64,000 nt of DNA from Pancytospora philotis (taxonomy: Eukaryota > Microsporidia), in contig JALRLY010000268.1 of NCBI GenBank assembly GCA_023647555.1, positions 17,609-81,608 of the forward strand, written 5' to 3'. The position numbers were made by a program, and so were the translations under genes. Of the stretch, positions 8,170-16,680 are shown piece after piece. The notes under the pieces are model-generated. The model was not told the DNA's origin and made no database searches. It saw nothing but the letters and a program-made list of their open reading frames with translations. Every line of letters begins with the position of its first letter. Position 1 is the stretch's first letter.

Positions 8170-10245
8170 ATGGAGAAGGCGATTTTTGAGTTGTCCGAGA
8201 AGCTGCGGCACCCGAGCGACATCGGCACCAAGCTCGCAGTCGTGGAGAAGACGGCCAAGTCCGACTACGAGCACCACGAGGAGAAGTTCCGGGAGAAGAT
8301 GGCGCAGGGCTACGGCGAGATCGAGGCCGTGCGCAGCAAGATTGCCCGGCTGTCGGCCGTGTTCCAGCAGTTCTGGAGCGACGAGACGAGCGCGGTCGAG
8401 ATCCTGCGCAACTTCAAGGCGCTGATACGGAACTACGAGTCGGTCAAGACCGTCTGCAAGACGCACCAGCGCTTCCTGAAGATCAAGGGCTTCCTGGAGA
8501 GCCTGCAGTCGGCGGAGGAGAGCTGCGCGGCGGAGGACGTCCTGGAGTACCACAAGGCGGTGTACGCCAAGGAGGAGTTCATGTGCGAGCTCGTGCTGTA
8601 CAACGACGGGCTGTCGCAGGAGAACTACGCGCGTGTGCAGCGCGCGATCGGCGCGATCACCAAGACCAGCGCGGAGTTCACGACGGTGCTTGTGGAGCTG
8701 GCCTCCGACATCCGCGCCAACCAGGAGTCGCTGCGCCACCTGAACGAGATCGTGTCGCGCGAGGAGGCGCGCGACGAGCTGACGCGCCAGGCAAACGAGG
8801 GCGACGAGGGCAAGGATCCCGAGCTGCAGGAGATCGCGCGCATGTACCCGCAGTACGTGATGCGCAAGCCGAAGGAGCTGCGCAGGAAGATCGTGGCGGT
8901 GATCCGCGACGCGATCCGCGGCAAGTTCGCGGAGATCGACACGAGCCAGGCGTACGTGGGCAAGCTCGACTTCGTGCTCGAGGACATCGCGTTTGTGCAC
9001 GGGATGGAGCAGCTGGACTTCTTCGGGCTCGACGAGGCGATCGAGGAGTACCACACGAGCCTCAAGCGGCTGATCGACTCGACGCTCGAGCGGCTCGACG
9101 CCGGCGAGATACTCGCGCTCATCGAGTACAAGACCAACTACTACAACACGATCGAGGCGCGCTACGGACGCGTCGCGGAGGCGCTAGGCCCGCGGCTCGT
9201 CGACAACGAGGAGGAGCTGCTCGAGATCTACGCCCGGACCGCGTCGTCCAAGCTGGGCAGCTGGATCGAGAACATCACGACGGCCGAGATCGAGAAGTTC
9301 CAGACGCGCGACGGCGAGCTGAGCAAGGACGAGGACGGGCATCTGGTCTCCACCGGCTTCATCTCGCTGCTGCAGCTCATCAAGGTGCAGCTCGAGCCCA
9401 TCGCGTTCAGCAAGAAGGTCTTCCTGCACATGGCGAACGCCGTCAAGAGCCACTGCGCGGCCTTCCGCACGAAGATCGTCGCGGAGGTCAAGCACGACTA
9501 CAAGCGCGTGCTCGCCAACAAGCACAAGCCCGGATTCGAGGACTACTGCATCATGTTCGGAAACTCTGGCCTGCTGCTCACGCAGTACATCACGTCGCTG
9601 CCGCAGTGCCAGAGCCCGGAGATCCGCGACCTGGGGAACACGTTCATCGACATTCTGCACGGGAGCAACCACATCCTCGCGAAGTACGTCATGCACGTCT
9701 CGGCGCCGGCCGTCGCGGGCTTCTTCACCGACGGCTGGGAAAACGCGCAGCAGGTCTTCGTTGTGACGCTGGAGGACTTCCTCGAGGACTACACGGCGGT
9801 CATGGCGGACTTCTCGTTCACCACCTTCGTGCTCGAGCTCTGCTCCGCGATCCTGAAGGCGTACGTCGGGCGCCTGTGCTCCAAGCAGCTGCGTCTGAAG
9901 TCGGGCCAGGGCGCCGGCCTGAAGCGCGACCACGATGCCATCCTGGGCCTGGTGCTGCGGTACGTCGAGAAGGAGACGGCCGAGGAGGCGCTCGCGCCGC
10001 TGCTGCGTCTTGCGCCCATCCTGGACGCCACGAGCGAGGAGCTGATCCTCGTGGAGGTCAAGTCGCTGAAGCTGGCAGATTCTGGCATCAAGTGCGACGA
10101 ACTGATCAGCATCATCGACCGGCGCAGGGACCTGGCGGAGAGCTTCAAGAGAGCCATCTTCGACAAGATAAAGGATGTGTTCAAGGAGAAGCGCACCAAG
10201 CGCAAGCCCAAGACCTTCGTATCCAGGTTCCTGTCCGGGCAGTAG
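8170..10245 (+). CDS. SEC6: Exocyst complex subunit Sec6
   Basis: The 691-residue helical-rod protein matches Sec6/EXOC3, an exocyst subunit that tethers secretory vesicles to the plasma membrane and interacts with the SNARE machinery. The family features visible are the N-terminal coiled region (residues 1-110), a central block with WIENITTAEIEKFQ near residue 360, and helical C-terminal bundles ending in a basic tail (KEKRTKRKPKTF). Yeast Sec6 has about 805 residues, so this one is trimmed. The ATG at 8170 directly follows GTGCCC. An AATAAA at 10268-10273 follows the stop by 22 nt. The syntaxin at 30.2 kb is a likely partner. Confidence 0.85.
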   Translation: MEKAIFELSEKLRHPSDIGTKLAVVEKTAKSDYEHHEEKFREKMAQGYGEIEAVRSKIARLSAVFQQFWSDETSAVEILRNFKALIRNYESVKTVCKTHQRFLKIKGFLESLQSAEESCAAEDVLEYHKAVYAKEEFMCELVLYNDGLSQENYARVQRAIGAITKTSAEFTTVLVELASDIRANQESLRHLNEIVSREEARDELTRQANEGDEGKDPELQEIARMYPQYVMRKPKELRRKIVAVIRDAIRGKFAEIDTSQAYVGKLDFVLEDIAFVHGMEQLDFFGLDEAIEEYHTSLKRLIDSTLERLDAGEILALIEYKTNYYNTIEARYGRVAEALGPRLVDNEEELLEIYARTASSKLGSWIENITTAEIEKFQTRDGELSKDEDGHLVSTGFISLLQLIKVQLEPIAFSKKVFLHMANAVKSHCAAFRTKIVAEVKHDYKRVLANKHKPGFEDYCIMFGNSGLLLTQYITSLPQCQSPEIRDLGNTFIDILHGSNHILAKYVMHVSAPAVAGFFTDGWENAQQVFVVTLEDFLEDYTAVMADFSFTTFVLELCSAILKAYVGRLCSKQLRLKSGQGAGLKRDHDAILGLVLRYVEKETAEEALAPLLRLAPILDATSEELILVEVKSLKLADSGIKCDELISIIDRRRDLAESFKRAIFDKIKDVFKEKRTKRKPKTFVSRFLSGQ

Positions 10246-10567
10246 CTGCAGCGACGAGTAAATTTTTAATAAAGCATCATTGCTGTCCGCTCGTTGCGTA
10301 GGCTTCTGTTCTCTATACGTCATTTCTAGAGTTTAAAGAAGCACAGCCTAGGAGCTTCTTGGTAGTGGTTGTACTAACACGAGGTTGGATATGATATTGC
10401 TTTGCTGGCGAAGGTCCGCAGACACCCATGTAGGCCATTATACGGAAGGACGCACAAAATCAGCCTAGAAACATTTTGTAGTATTTTTATTAAATGGCAA
10501 TGCACAGGCGGTATGGAACTCCATGGCCAACGATAAAGCTCACAAGCACGAAAACACACGCGCTAGG
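10246..10567. other. 3'-3' intergenic gap
   Basis: It lies between the convergent ends of SEC6 and RFC1. It contains the SEC6 poly(A) signal and AT-rich sequence near 10480-10500. No gene is recognised; a minus-strand 61-codon frame here has no start signal. Confidence 0.4.
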
Positions 10568-12295
10568 CTATTCATCATCGGACGCTGAATCATCCTGCTC
10601 TTTGGGCGCAACGTATGTCAGAACGCGGTTGATCTTCTTGCATTCGCGTGTGAGCGCATTTTTGGTCTTAGCCGGGATGCTTTTGAAGGTCCCGCCGAGC
10701 ATCGCGTTCAGCTCCACGAAGTCGTCCTTGAGCAGCCCCGTCTGCACGATGAGGTCGACGCACGCCTTCAGGTCGTCCTGCCTGAGACAGGCCATGAACT
10801 GCTGGTCGAGTATGTAGAGCGCGTAGTTGCTGAGCTCGTGCCGCTCCATGCGGTACGCGCAGCGCGCCTGCACCTCGCCGAGGATGCGCTGGTGCTTGCG
10901 CAGTCGCGACATCTGGCCGAAGTAGCCGGGGAAGTCGATCCGCGTGTTCAGGGCGAGCCCGCGCGTCGGGTACACGCAGCTGAGAAAGGCGTGGTGCGGC
11001 ATCAGCGACCAGTCCTGCTCGGCACCGTGGATGTATGTGTCGTGCATATCGGCCAGGCTGATCGACTCCGCGGCCCGCTGCAGCGCCGCGAGCTCCATCC
11101 GGCAGTGCGTGTAGTTCTCGTGCACGAACAGCGGGAGAAAGGCGTAGTCCTCGAAATACGCGTCGATCTTGTCGCTGATCTTACGGCGCGAGAAGAGGTC
11201 GGTGGTCAGCTCGAAAGGCCCGCGCGCCTGGTTCTTGGACGTCAGGCTGCCGAACAGCCCCTGCGCTGCGACCTGCTCGCGCGCAACCAGGCTCTGGAGG
11301 GTGTTCAGTATGTAGCGCATGTCGCTGTTGCAGCTGGCGATGACCTCATTGAGGACATGGTCGGCAAGGCTCTTCTGCTCGGCCCGCAGGATCTCCTTGA
11401 CGCGCGGGAGCACCGTCCGCGCATCGAGCTTGCGGAAGCGCACGTCCAGGCAGTGGCCGGCGAGCGTGCGCATCTTCGGATGCGACCTGTCGTTGCATAT
11501 GCAGATGATCGGCATCTTCGCGCGCTTGATGATGCCGATGAGCTCGGGAATCCCGCCGCGGTCGCTCGACATGCCGTCGACCTCGTCCATGATCAGCACC
11601 CTGCTCTGCACCGTCAGGTCTCTGCTGATCGTGCGGCTGTCGGACAGGGCGCCGACCATCTCCGCCAAGCTGCTCTTGTTCCGCAGGTCGCTGGCGTTGA
11701 ACTCGATCGCCTCGAGCCCGTTCAGCGCGCACAGCAGATGGGCGGTGCTCGTCTTGCCGACGCCCGGCGGGCCGCTCAGCAGGGCAGCCTTGCTCTGCGA
11801 AACGCCCCGCAGATACTCGTCGAGCTGCGCAACCGCGGACGCGTTGCCGAGCAGCTCGCCGCGCGTCTTCGGCCGGTACTTCTCGGACCAGGGCTGGGAG
11901 CGCGCGGGCGCCTCCGTGTTCCTTTGCTCCGAGTGCGCGGAAAAGTCGCAGCTGTCGGTGTACTCGCTGCTGCTCACAGCGTTGGAAGCACGCACAGGGC
12001 TCGGCGATGCGCTGTTTATCGTGGTGCTGATGACGCCGCTGAGTGCCGGGCGCGCGCGCTCGACCAGCGTGGTGAACTTATCCTCGTCGAGGACCTTCAA
12101 GCCGAGGCCGCGCGCTTTCTCAATTTTTGCGGCGCCCGGCTCGGCGCCGGCGACGAGATGCGTGGTCTTGCCGGAGATGCTGGTGGTGACGCGCGCGCCG
12201 AGCGTGGTTGCCATCCTGCGCGCCTCGTCCCTGGGCATCTTCATCTCGCCCGTGAACACGAAGACATAGCCGTCCAGCGGGCACTTCTCGGCCAT
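10568..12295 (-). CDS. RFC1: Replication factor C large subunit
   Basis: This is the large subunit of the clamp loader that places PCNA on DNA during replication. Residues about 5-85 form a BRCT domain (GYVFVFTGEM ... TTHLVAG). After a short linker comes the AAA+ module: the RFC box WSEKYRPKTRGELLGN, Walker A GPPGVGKTST with the lysine at residue 181, and Walker B LIMDEVDGM near residue 235. The C-terminal collar ends in an acidic tail. At 575 residues it is much shorter than yeast RFC1 (861) because the linker and N-terminus are reduced. The start at 12295 is supported by GAAATTT at 12315-12320 and CGACCC before ATG; the longer upstream frame has no such signal. Confidence 0.95.
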   Translation of the reverse strand: MAEKCPLDGYVFVFTGEMKMPRDEARRMATTLGARVTTSISGKTTHLVAGAEPGAAKIEKARGLGLKVLDEDKFTTLVERARPALSGVISTTINSASPSPVRASNAVSSSEYTDSCDFSAHSEQRNTEAPARSQPWSEKYRPKTRGELLGNASAVAQLDEYLRGVSQSKAALLSGPPGVGKTSTAHLLCALNGLEAIEFNASDLRNKSSLAEMVGALSDSRTISRDLTVQSRVLIMDEVDGMSSDRGGIPELIGIIKRAKMPIICICNDRSHPKMRTLAGHCLDVRFRKLDARTVLPRVKEILRAEQKSLADHVLNEVIASCNSDMRYILNTLQSLVAREQVAAQGLFGSLTSKNQARGPFELTTDLFSRRKISDKIDAYFEDYAFLPLFVHENYTHCRMELAALQRAAESISLADMHDTYIHGAEQDWSLMPHHAFLSCVYPTRGLALNTRIDFPGYFGQMSRLRKHQRILGEVQARCAYRMERHELSNYALYILDQQFMACLRQDDLKACVDLIVQTGLLKDDFVELNAMLGGTFKSIPAKTKNALTRECKKINRVLTYVAPKEQDDSASDDE

Positions 12296-12478
12296 AAGGG
12301 TCGGCCGCGCGCTGAAATTTCGCCAACTTTTGCGTAACTTGGGCTGCGTCGGATTGCAGAGCAGCTGCGCTGCAGCCCGGATGCAATGGAGCCGCGCCGA
12401 GCGCCTGCCCAGCAAAATAAACTAGAGCCGATTGTCTATTAAACCAGGATTTATTAACAGACCACACCGCCGCCAGCC

Positions 12479-13021
12479 TCACTTGTCCAGGCCAGCCTTC
12501 TCCCTGCCGAAGTTCCACAGCCAGGTCACGAGCCTGCTGAAGTAGGTCTTGGTGACGCGGCGCGAGCCGTCCACGAACATGAAGTCCTCCGCCGCGCTCA
12601 TCGTGAAGAAGAAGCAGAACGGCGTCGCCCAGATGAGCACGAAGCACAGCGCGACGTTCAGCAGGTTTGACGTGTTCTTGATGAACATCCGGATGAGCAG
12701 GAAGTGGTTGACCAGCGACGCGAGCACGCCGTATATGAACTTGGGGTCCTCGGGCTTCACGACCGGGTACACCTCGAAGAAGCAGTTGAAGGCGTACTGG
12801 ATCGAGAGGCTGAAGAGCACGTGCCAGAGCGGCATGCCGATGAACATCATGTAGATGTGCAGCCCCATGACCGTGTACACGACCGTCTGGAGCGTGTCCT
12901 TCATCGCGTACGTGTTGTCCCCGATGTAGTCTATGAAGCGCGCGACGGCGATGCCGAACACGATTATCAGCGCAATCACGAACACGAAGAGGAACGAATT
13001 CCTAAAAAACTCATAGATCAT
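12479..13021 (-). CDS. SVP26: SVP26/TEX261-family ER export receptor
   Basis: A 180-residue membrane protein with four or more hydrophobic helices. The segment NHFLLIRMF and the later IWATPFCFFFTMSAAED match SVP26/TEX261, whose members have NHY.. and IPFALFVSLSAG in the same order. These proteins act as cargo adaptors that bring glycosyltransferases and other membrane proteins into COPII vesicles. I place the start at the ATG at 13021 rather than 13042. The stretch CAATTTTTCACCCTC lies directly before it and is a textbook copy of the local start signal, although it sits inside the longer frame. If the upstream ATG is used the protein gains seven residues. Confidence 0.8.
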   Translation of the reverse strand: MIYEFFRNSFLFVFVIALIIVFGIAVARFIDYIGDNTYAMKDTLQTVVYTVMGLHIYMMFIGMPLWHVLFSLSIQYAFNCFFEVYPVVKPEDPKFIYGVLASLVNHFLLIRMFIKNTSNLLNVALCFVLIWATPFCFFFTMSAAEDFMFVDGSRRVTKTYFSRLVTWLWNFGREKAGLDK

Positions 13022-13129
13022 GAGGGTGAAAAATTGTGCCATTTTGAGAAGCGAAACAAAGGGCCGCGGCAGCGCCGCGCATGCGGCGAATGCTACGGCA
13101 CAAGTGCTAAAATATCTGCCAGCGGGCCA

Positions 13130-13168
13130 GCACTATCGCCTGCTTTGTGCCATTTCTGGCGATAGTGC
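13130..13168. repeat. Perfect 11-bp inverted repeat (hairpin)
   Basis: Arms 13130-13140 and 13158-13168 (GCACTATCGCC and its exact complement) enclose a 17-nt loop. It lies in the 424-bp space between the divergent SVP26 and Rab GDI genes, so it could be an operator-like site or a structured RNA. No further base pairs extend the stem. Confidence 0.6.
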
Positions 13169-13445
13169 GCTGACAGCGATGGATGGAAAGCGCGCGATGC
13201 GTATAATAGCCTTTGAACTCTGATGCGTGCTGCGGAGGCGCCTGTGCCTGGGGGCATCGGGCGCGGTCGTGCGACTCAGGCGCGGCGATGAGCTGTAGTA
13301 TACAACATGCTGCGACACAAACAAGCATGCACCAGCCAATAAAGGACGCTGGCAAGCAGCAGATAACGAGCCTGACTGCCGCACTCGTACGCATGCTCGC
13401 GGCGCGGCCAATTCCAACATACCTGGCGTACAAAATTGCCCACCC

Positions 13446-14471
13446 ATGGAGGAGGATTTTTTCGACGTCGCGGTCGAGGGGACCACGCTCAGCGACTGCC
13501 AGTATCCGGAGGCCGGGAGCCGCGTGATCGTGCTAGACAGGGCCGGGAATTACGGGACCACGTACACGGCGCTGAGCAGGCTGCAGACATCGCCGTACAT
13601 CAGCGGCCTCGTCGCTGCAAAGCCGGCGCCCGAAAAGATAACGGTGGAGGCTCTCCCGTTTGTGCTGCGGCCCACGAACCCGCTTGTGCAGGCCTACCTA
13701 GCGAAGCCGTTCGGCTCGGAGCTCGAGTACGTGCGCATCGGCGATGTGTTCTTCATCGATGCGCGCTCTGCGTGCGTGCGGCTGCCGAACAGCAAGACGG
13801 ACATCGTGGAGATGGGGGAGCTGAGCAACGCGGACCGCCTGCTGCTGCACGAGGCGGTGCGCAGCCGCGACATCGTCCCCTTCAAGCGGCATGTCATCCG
13901 GAGCTACAGCGAGGACGACGTGCTGTACAAGATCTTCGCGCGCTACAACGTCTTCGGAAACGACTTCCTCGCGCGCTTCGGCGGCGCGCAGTTTGTGTAT
14001 CCCGTCTACGGGCTCGGCGAGATCTCCGAGAACATCAGCCTCACCAACTCGCTCAACGGGTACGCGTACCTGCTGAACAGCGGCATCGAGATGGCCGAGG
14101 TGTCCGACCGCGGCGAGTACCGCTACAGGTTCACGTGCGAGTACGGTGCGCTGTACACGAAGCGCTTCGTGCGGCAGCAGCTCCGCGAGAAGACGTCCTA
14201 CGTGCGCATGCTGCACGTCCACGCCGCGCGGTGCCGCGGGAACTTCCTGGCCTATCTCGAGGCCGACGAGCTCGTGAGGATCATCGGCCTGGACAGCAAG
14301 ACGAAGACGTGCGCGCCGGACGTGCAGATCCTCTACTTCATCAAGGACCGCAGCCCCGTCTCACAGGAGAACATAGAGCAGTTCGGGGTGACGCACGAGG
14401 GCACCGTCGTAGACCTTGCCTACAAGACGGTGTACGACGTGGGCCAGTTCGACGGCCCCGTGTGCATTTAG
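13446..14471 (+). CDS. GDI1: Rab GDP-dissociation inhibitor, reduced
   Basis: This 341-residue protein belongs to the GDI/REP family, which extracts GDP-bound Rab GTPases from membranes and recycles them. It starts DFFDVAVEGTTLSDC, followed by VIVLDRAGNYGTT, equal to the family DRN.YYGG segment. It later has VYPVYGLGEISENI, matching the GDI version YPLYGLGELPQ (REP has YGQGE). Typical GDIs have about 450 residues, so roughly a quarter is missing, part of it near the first helix where the usual GTGLTECILSG is shortened. The start has AAAATTGCCCACCC directly before ATG. It would work with the secretory proteins SEC6, syntaxin and SVP26 in this window. Confidence 0.8.
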   Translation: MEEDFFDVAVEGTTLSDCQYPEAGSRVIVLDRAGNYGTTYTALSRLQTSPYISGLVAAKPAPEKITVEALPFVLRPTNPLVQAYLAKPFGSELEYVRIGDVFFIDARSACVRLPNSKTDIVEMGELSNADRLLLHEAVRSRDIVPFKRHVIRSYSEDDVLYKIFARYNVFGNDFLARFGGAQFVYPVYGLGEISENISLTNSLNGYAYLLNSGIEMAEVSDRGEYRYRFTCEYGALYTKRFVRQQLREKTSYVRMLHVHAARCRGNFLAYLEADELVRIIGLDSKTKTCAPDVQILYFIKDRSPVSQENIEQFGVTHEGTVVDLAYKTVYDVGQFDGPVCI

Positions 14472-14725
14472 CGCGGCGAGCCTTGGGCTGTCCCGGGCCG
14501 GCGCTGCGCCCTCCAGTAAATTTCTAAGGCATTTTGATTCATGTTAATTAATACAGATGGCGACTGCTGCAGTAGCACTATTACTTGCTGACGTGCAGTT
14601 TATCAGCACAAGCAGTGTATCCTCGCGCAAGGCCCGGCCTCCGGCAAATTTTGCTCCACACCGCCTTTCGCGTGCCCGCATCACCATTGGTGTCTTGCGC
14701 GCGAAAATATTACCGCTGGCCCAGG

Positions 14726-15571
14726 ATGCACAAGATATCGCTCGTCCCCGACACGAACGTGCTGATCTCGAACCTCGACGTCATCCAGCAGATACACAGC
14801 CACGGGTTTGCGTTCATGTGCACCCTCAACATCAGCCGGATCGTGCTCGGCGAGCTCGACTACCAGAAGGCGCGGAGCAAGCCCGCGCGCGACGCGATCA
14901 AGTTCATCGACGCGGTGGCCGACTCGCTCAGGGTGGAGCTGGAGGGGCGTGTGGACGACCGGAAGATCGACGTGGAGGTCGCGTACAGAGAGGGCGTCGA
15001 TGCTCGGAACAACGACGACAAGATCCTCAACTACGCGCTCACGCTCGAGAACCCGATCCTGCTGACCAACGACGTGTCCTTTGCCCTGAAGTGCAGCGCG
15101 CACAACGTGCAGACCATAAACCTCAACAAGTACAAGGCCGAGGACGCCATCGCGATGATAAGCGAGCGGCTTGCTTACGCGCTGAGCACGCCTACGTACT
15201 CCGCGGCGCCCGCCCCGGCTCCAAGCCCGGTCCCAGCGCCAGCGCTAGCGCAGCCTGCTATGCAAAGCCCGGACGACGACACGCTGCCGCGGCTGATGGA
15301 GGGCCTCAAAAACACTCTCGAGCCGACAGTCCACCGTATTCTCCTTGCACGCCTCGGGCCAGGCTACTACGCGCACATGCCCGGCGCGCCGAGCCTCGTC
15401 TATTATCTCGAGCTCGTGCTGCAGAACTTCAGCTACTTCGAGCCCTACTTTCCCGCAGCGACGTGCCCCGTCATCGTCCGACTACTCGCAGCCATCAGTA
15501 AAAATGACTTGAAAGCGGCCGAAAAGTATGCCAAGGTTATTTTTACTGTGTGCGGGCGCATCCCCGGCTAG
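14726..15571 (+). CDS. SWT1: SWT1-like PIN-domain endoribonuclease
   Basis: Residues about 1-150 are a PIN domain. It opens with VPDTNVLISNLDVI (the first catalytic Asp is in DTN), has a conserved Glu in VLGELDYQK, and DDKILNYAL plus LLTNDVSFALK carry the later acidic residues. This matches SWT1, a nuclear endoribonuclease that surveys defective mRNPs at the nuclear pore. A Pro/Ala-rich linker follows (about residues 155-180), then a helical C-terminal domain of about 100 residues, as in SWT1. The ATG at 14726 follows GGCCCAGG, with GAAAATATTAC 14-24 nt upstream. Another PIN protein cannot be fully excluded. Confidence 0.7.
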   Translation: MHKISLVPDTNVLISNLDVIQQIHSHGFAFMCTLNISRIVLGELDYQKARSKPARDAIKFIDAVADSLRVELEGRVDDRKIDVEVAYREGVDARNNDDKILNYALTLENPILLTNDVSFALKCSAHNVQTINLNKYKAEDAIAMISERLAYALSTPTYSAAPAPAPSPVPAPALAQPAMQSPDDDTLPRLMEGLKNTLEPTVHRILLARLGPGYYAHMPGAPSLVYYLELVLQNFSYFEPYFPAATCPVIVRLLAAISKNDLKAAEKYAKVIFTVCGRIPG

Positions 15572-15905
15572 CTGCATGCGGCGTTTTGACTCTTCAGGGC
15601 CTGGATGTACAACATCCGTACTTGCTGTATGTGGGAATACTGAAATATTAAATTTAATTAGCACCGATCATTTATTTGTGTGATTTTTTATTAAGCAGCT
15701 TAGCACGATCTGGTTAAGGTCTCTGCGACGGCTCGCGAAGGCGCATGTTCGATGCGCCTCCTGACAGCATGCCGTATTTACGGCCGGTGATGCGTCCGAG
15801 ATGCACGTGAGAGCTTTGGACACCATCGACTCATTCAGCCCCGTCCACTCCCGCTTGCTCTGCAAAATTTTAATATTGAGTGCGGACGGAAATTGCCGCC
15901 GTTTA
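15572..15905. other. Intergenic region with two adjacent hairpins
   Basis: It lies between SWT1 and the following membrane-protein gene. It holds two perfect hairpins: 15740-15758 (GGCGCAT, loop GTTCG, ATGCGCC) and 15771-15784 (GCCGT, loop ATTT, ACGGC). GTTCGATGC at 15747-15755 also fits a loose Pol III box B, and TGGTTAAGG lies upstream, but the arms do not fold as a tRNA. A start-type element GGAAATTGCCGCC lies just before the next ATG. Confidence 0.45.
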
Positions 15906-16538
15906 ATGGTGAAGGAGGGGATTAAAAGCGAAGTGGTGATTGCGCAGCAGAAATGCGCAAAGGGCAGTTCCACGGGATTTATGGCCCACATGTGCGCGTC
16001 AGCGCTGCTCTACCGGCAAATGGATATGCGGCACGCGGGGGCTGGTGCAGCCGCTGCGCTGTCCTACGCATTCATCCTCAACATGTTCGTGGTACTGGAG
16101 ATGGCGCTGGTCCTCCCGCTGTTCTACGGCGTGCCGTTCGAGCCGCTGCAGATACTTCTGGCGGTGTTTGTGTACGCCGCTCTCTATCTAACTTACTGTG
16201 TTATTTCCAGCCGCGTGCTCCGGCTCTGCGCGATCCCGCTGAGCTGCACACAGACACTGGCGGTGTGCGTGTGCAGTCTCACGCATCTGCCGCTCATGCT
16301 CATCGCCGCCGAGATCAGATTCGTGCCGTCGGAGTACATGGTGGCTGCGCTGGTGGCGTACTCGAGCAGCTTCGTCGCGAAGAATACAATACACAGGCGA
16401 GCGTGTGCTTCGTTGTTCGCGAACTGCGTGCACACGCTTTTCATCGTGGTTACGCAGTACGCCATGGTCCATTTCTACAAGGGCACGCTTTACTATGCGC
16501 CTGCGCATGCTGCCGCGCTTATTAGCATGCTACAGTGA
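15906..16538 (+). CDS. Hypothetical multi-span membrane protein, 210 aa
   Basis: The ATG at 15906 follows GGAAATTGCCGCCGTTTA, the local type of start signal. After a short hydrophilic N-terminus (about 45 residues), the protein carries about five hydrophobic segments: YAFILNMFVVLEMALVLPLF, LLAVFVYAALYLTYCVI, a third around ILSCTQTL-like residues, a Val/Ala-rich one, and a C-terminal one near HTLFIVVTQYAMVHF. No family is recognised. Location in the endomembrane system is likely from the composition alone. A small ER enzyme subunit, such as one of the GPI-pathway proteins, is possible but unproven. Confidence 0.6.
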   Translation: MVKEGIKSEVVIAQQKCAKGSSTGFMAHMCASALLYRQMDMRHAGAGAAAALSYAFILNMFVVLEMALVLPLFYGVPFEPLQILLAVFVYAALYLTYCVISSRVLRLCAIPLSCTQTLAVCVCSLTHLPLMLIAAEIRFVPSEYMVAALVAYSSSFVAKNTIHRRACASLFANCVHTLFIVVTQYAMVHFYKGTLYYAPAHAAALISMLQ

Positions 16539-16680
16539 TTAGCAGCTGGACTATTAAATCTGTTAGAGTATTCGCTCTGAGATGTTGCTATATTGTGCAG
16601 CTTGCGCGCTTTACTCTAATCACCGCAGCTTGGCGGCCTGCTGCCTGCTTGCGTAAATATTTTGAGCACCGCTCCACCGC

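Noticed and set aside
12479..13021. Derlin (Der1) identity
   Set aside because: The NHFLL and PFCFFFTMSAAED segments fit SVP26/TEX261; the Derlin rhomboid pattern is absent.
15735..15790. tRNA gene
   Set aside because: The box-B-like GTTCGATGC is the loop of a 7-bp hairpin; T-stem, acceptor and anticodon arms cannot be formed.
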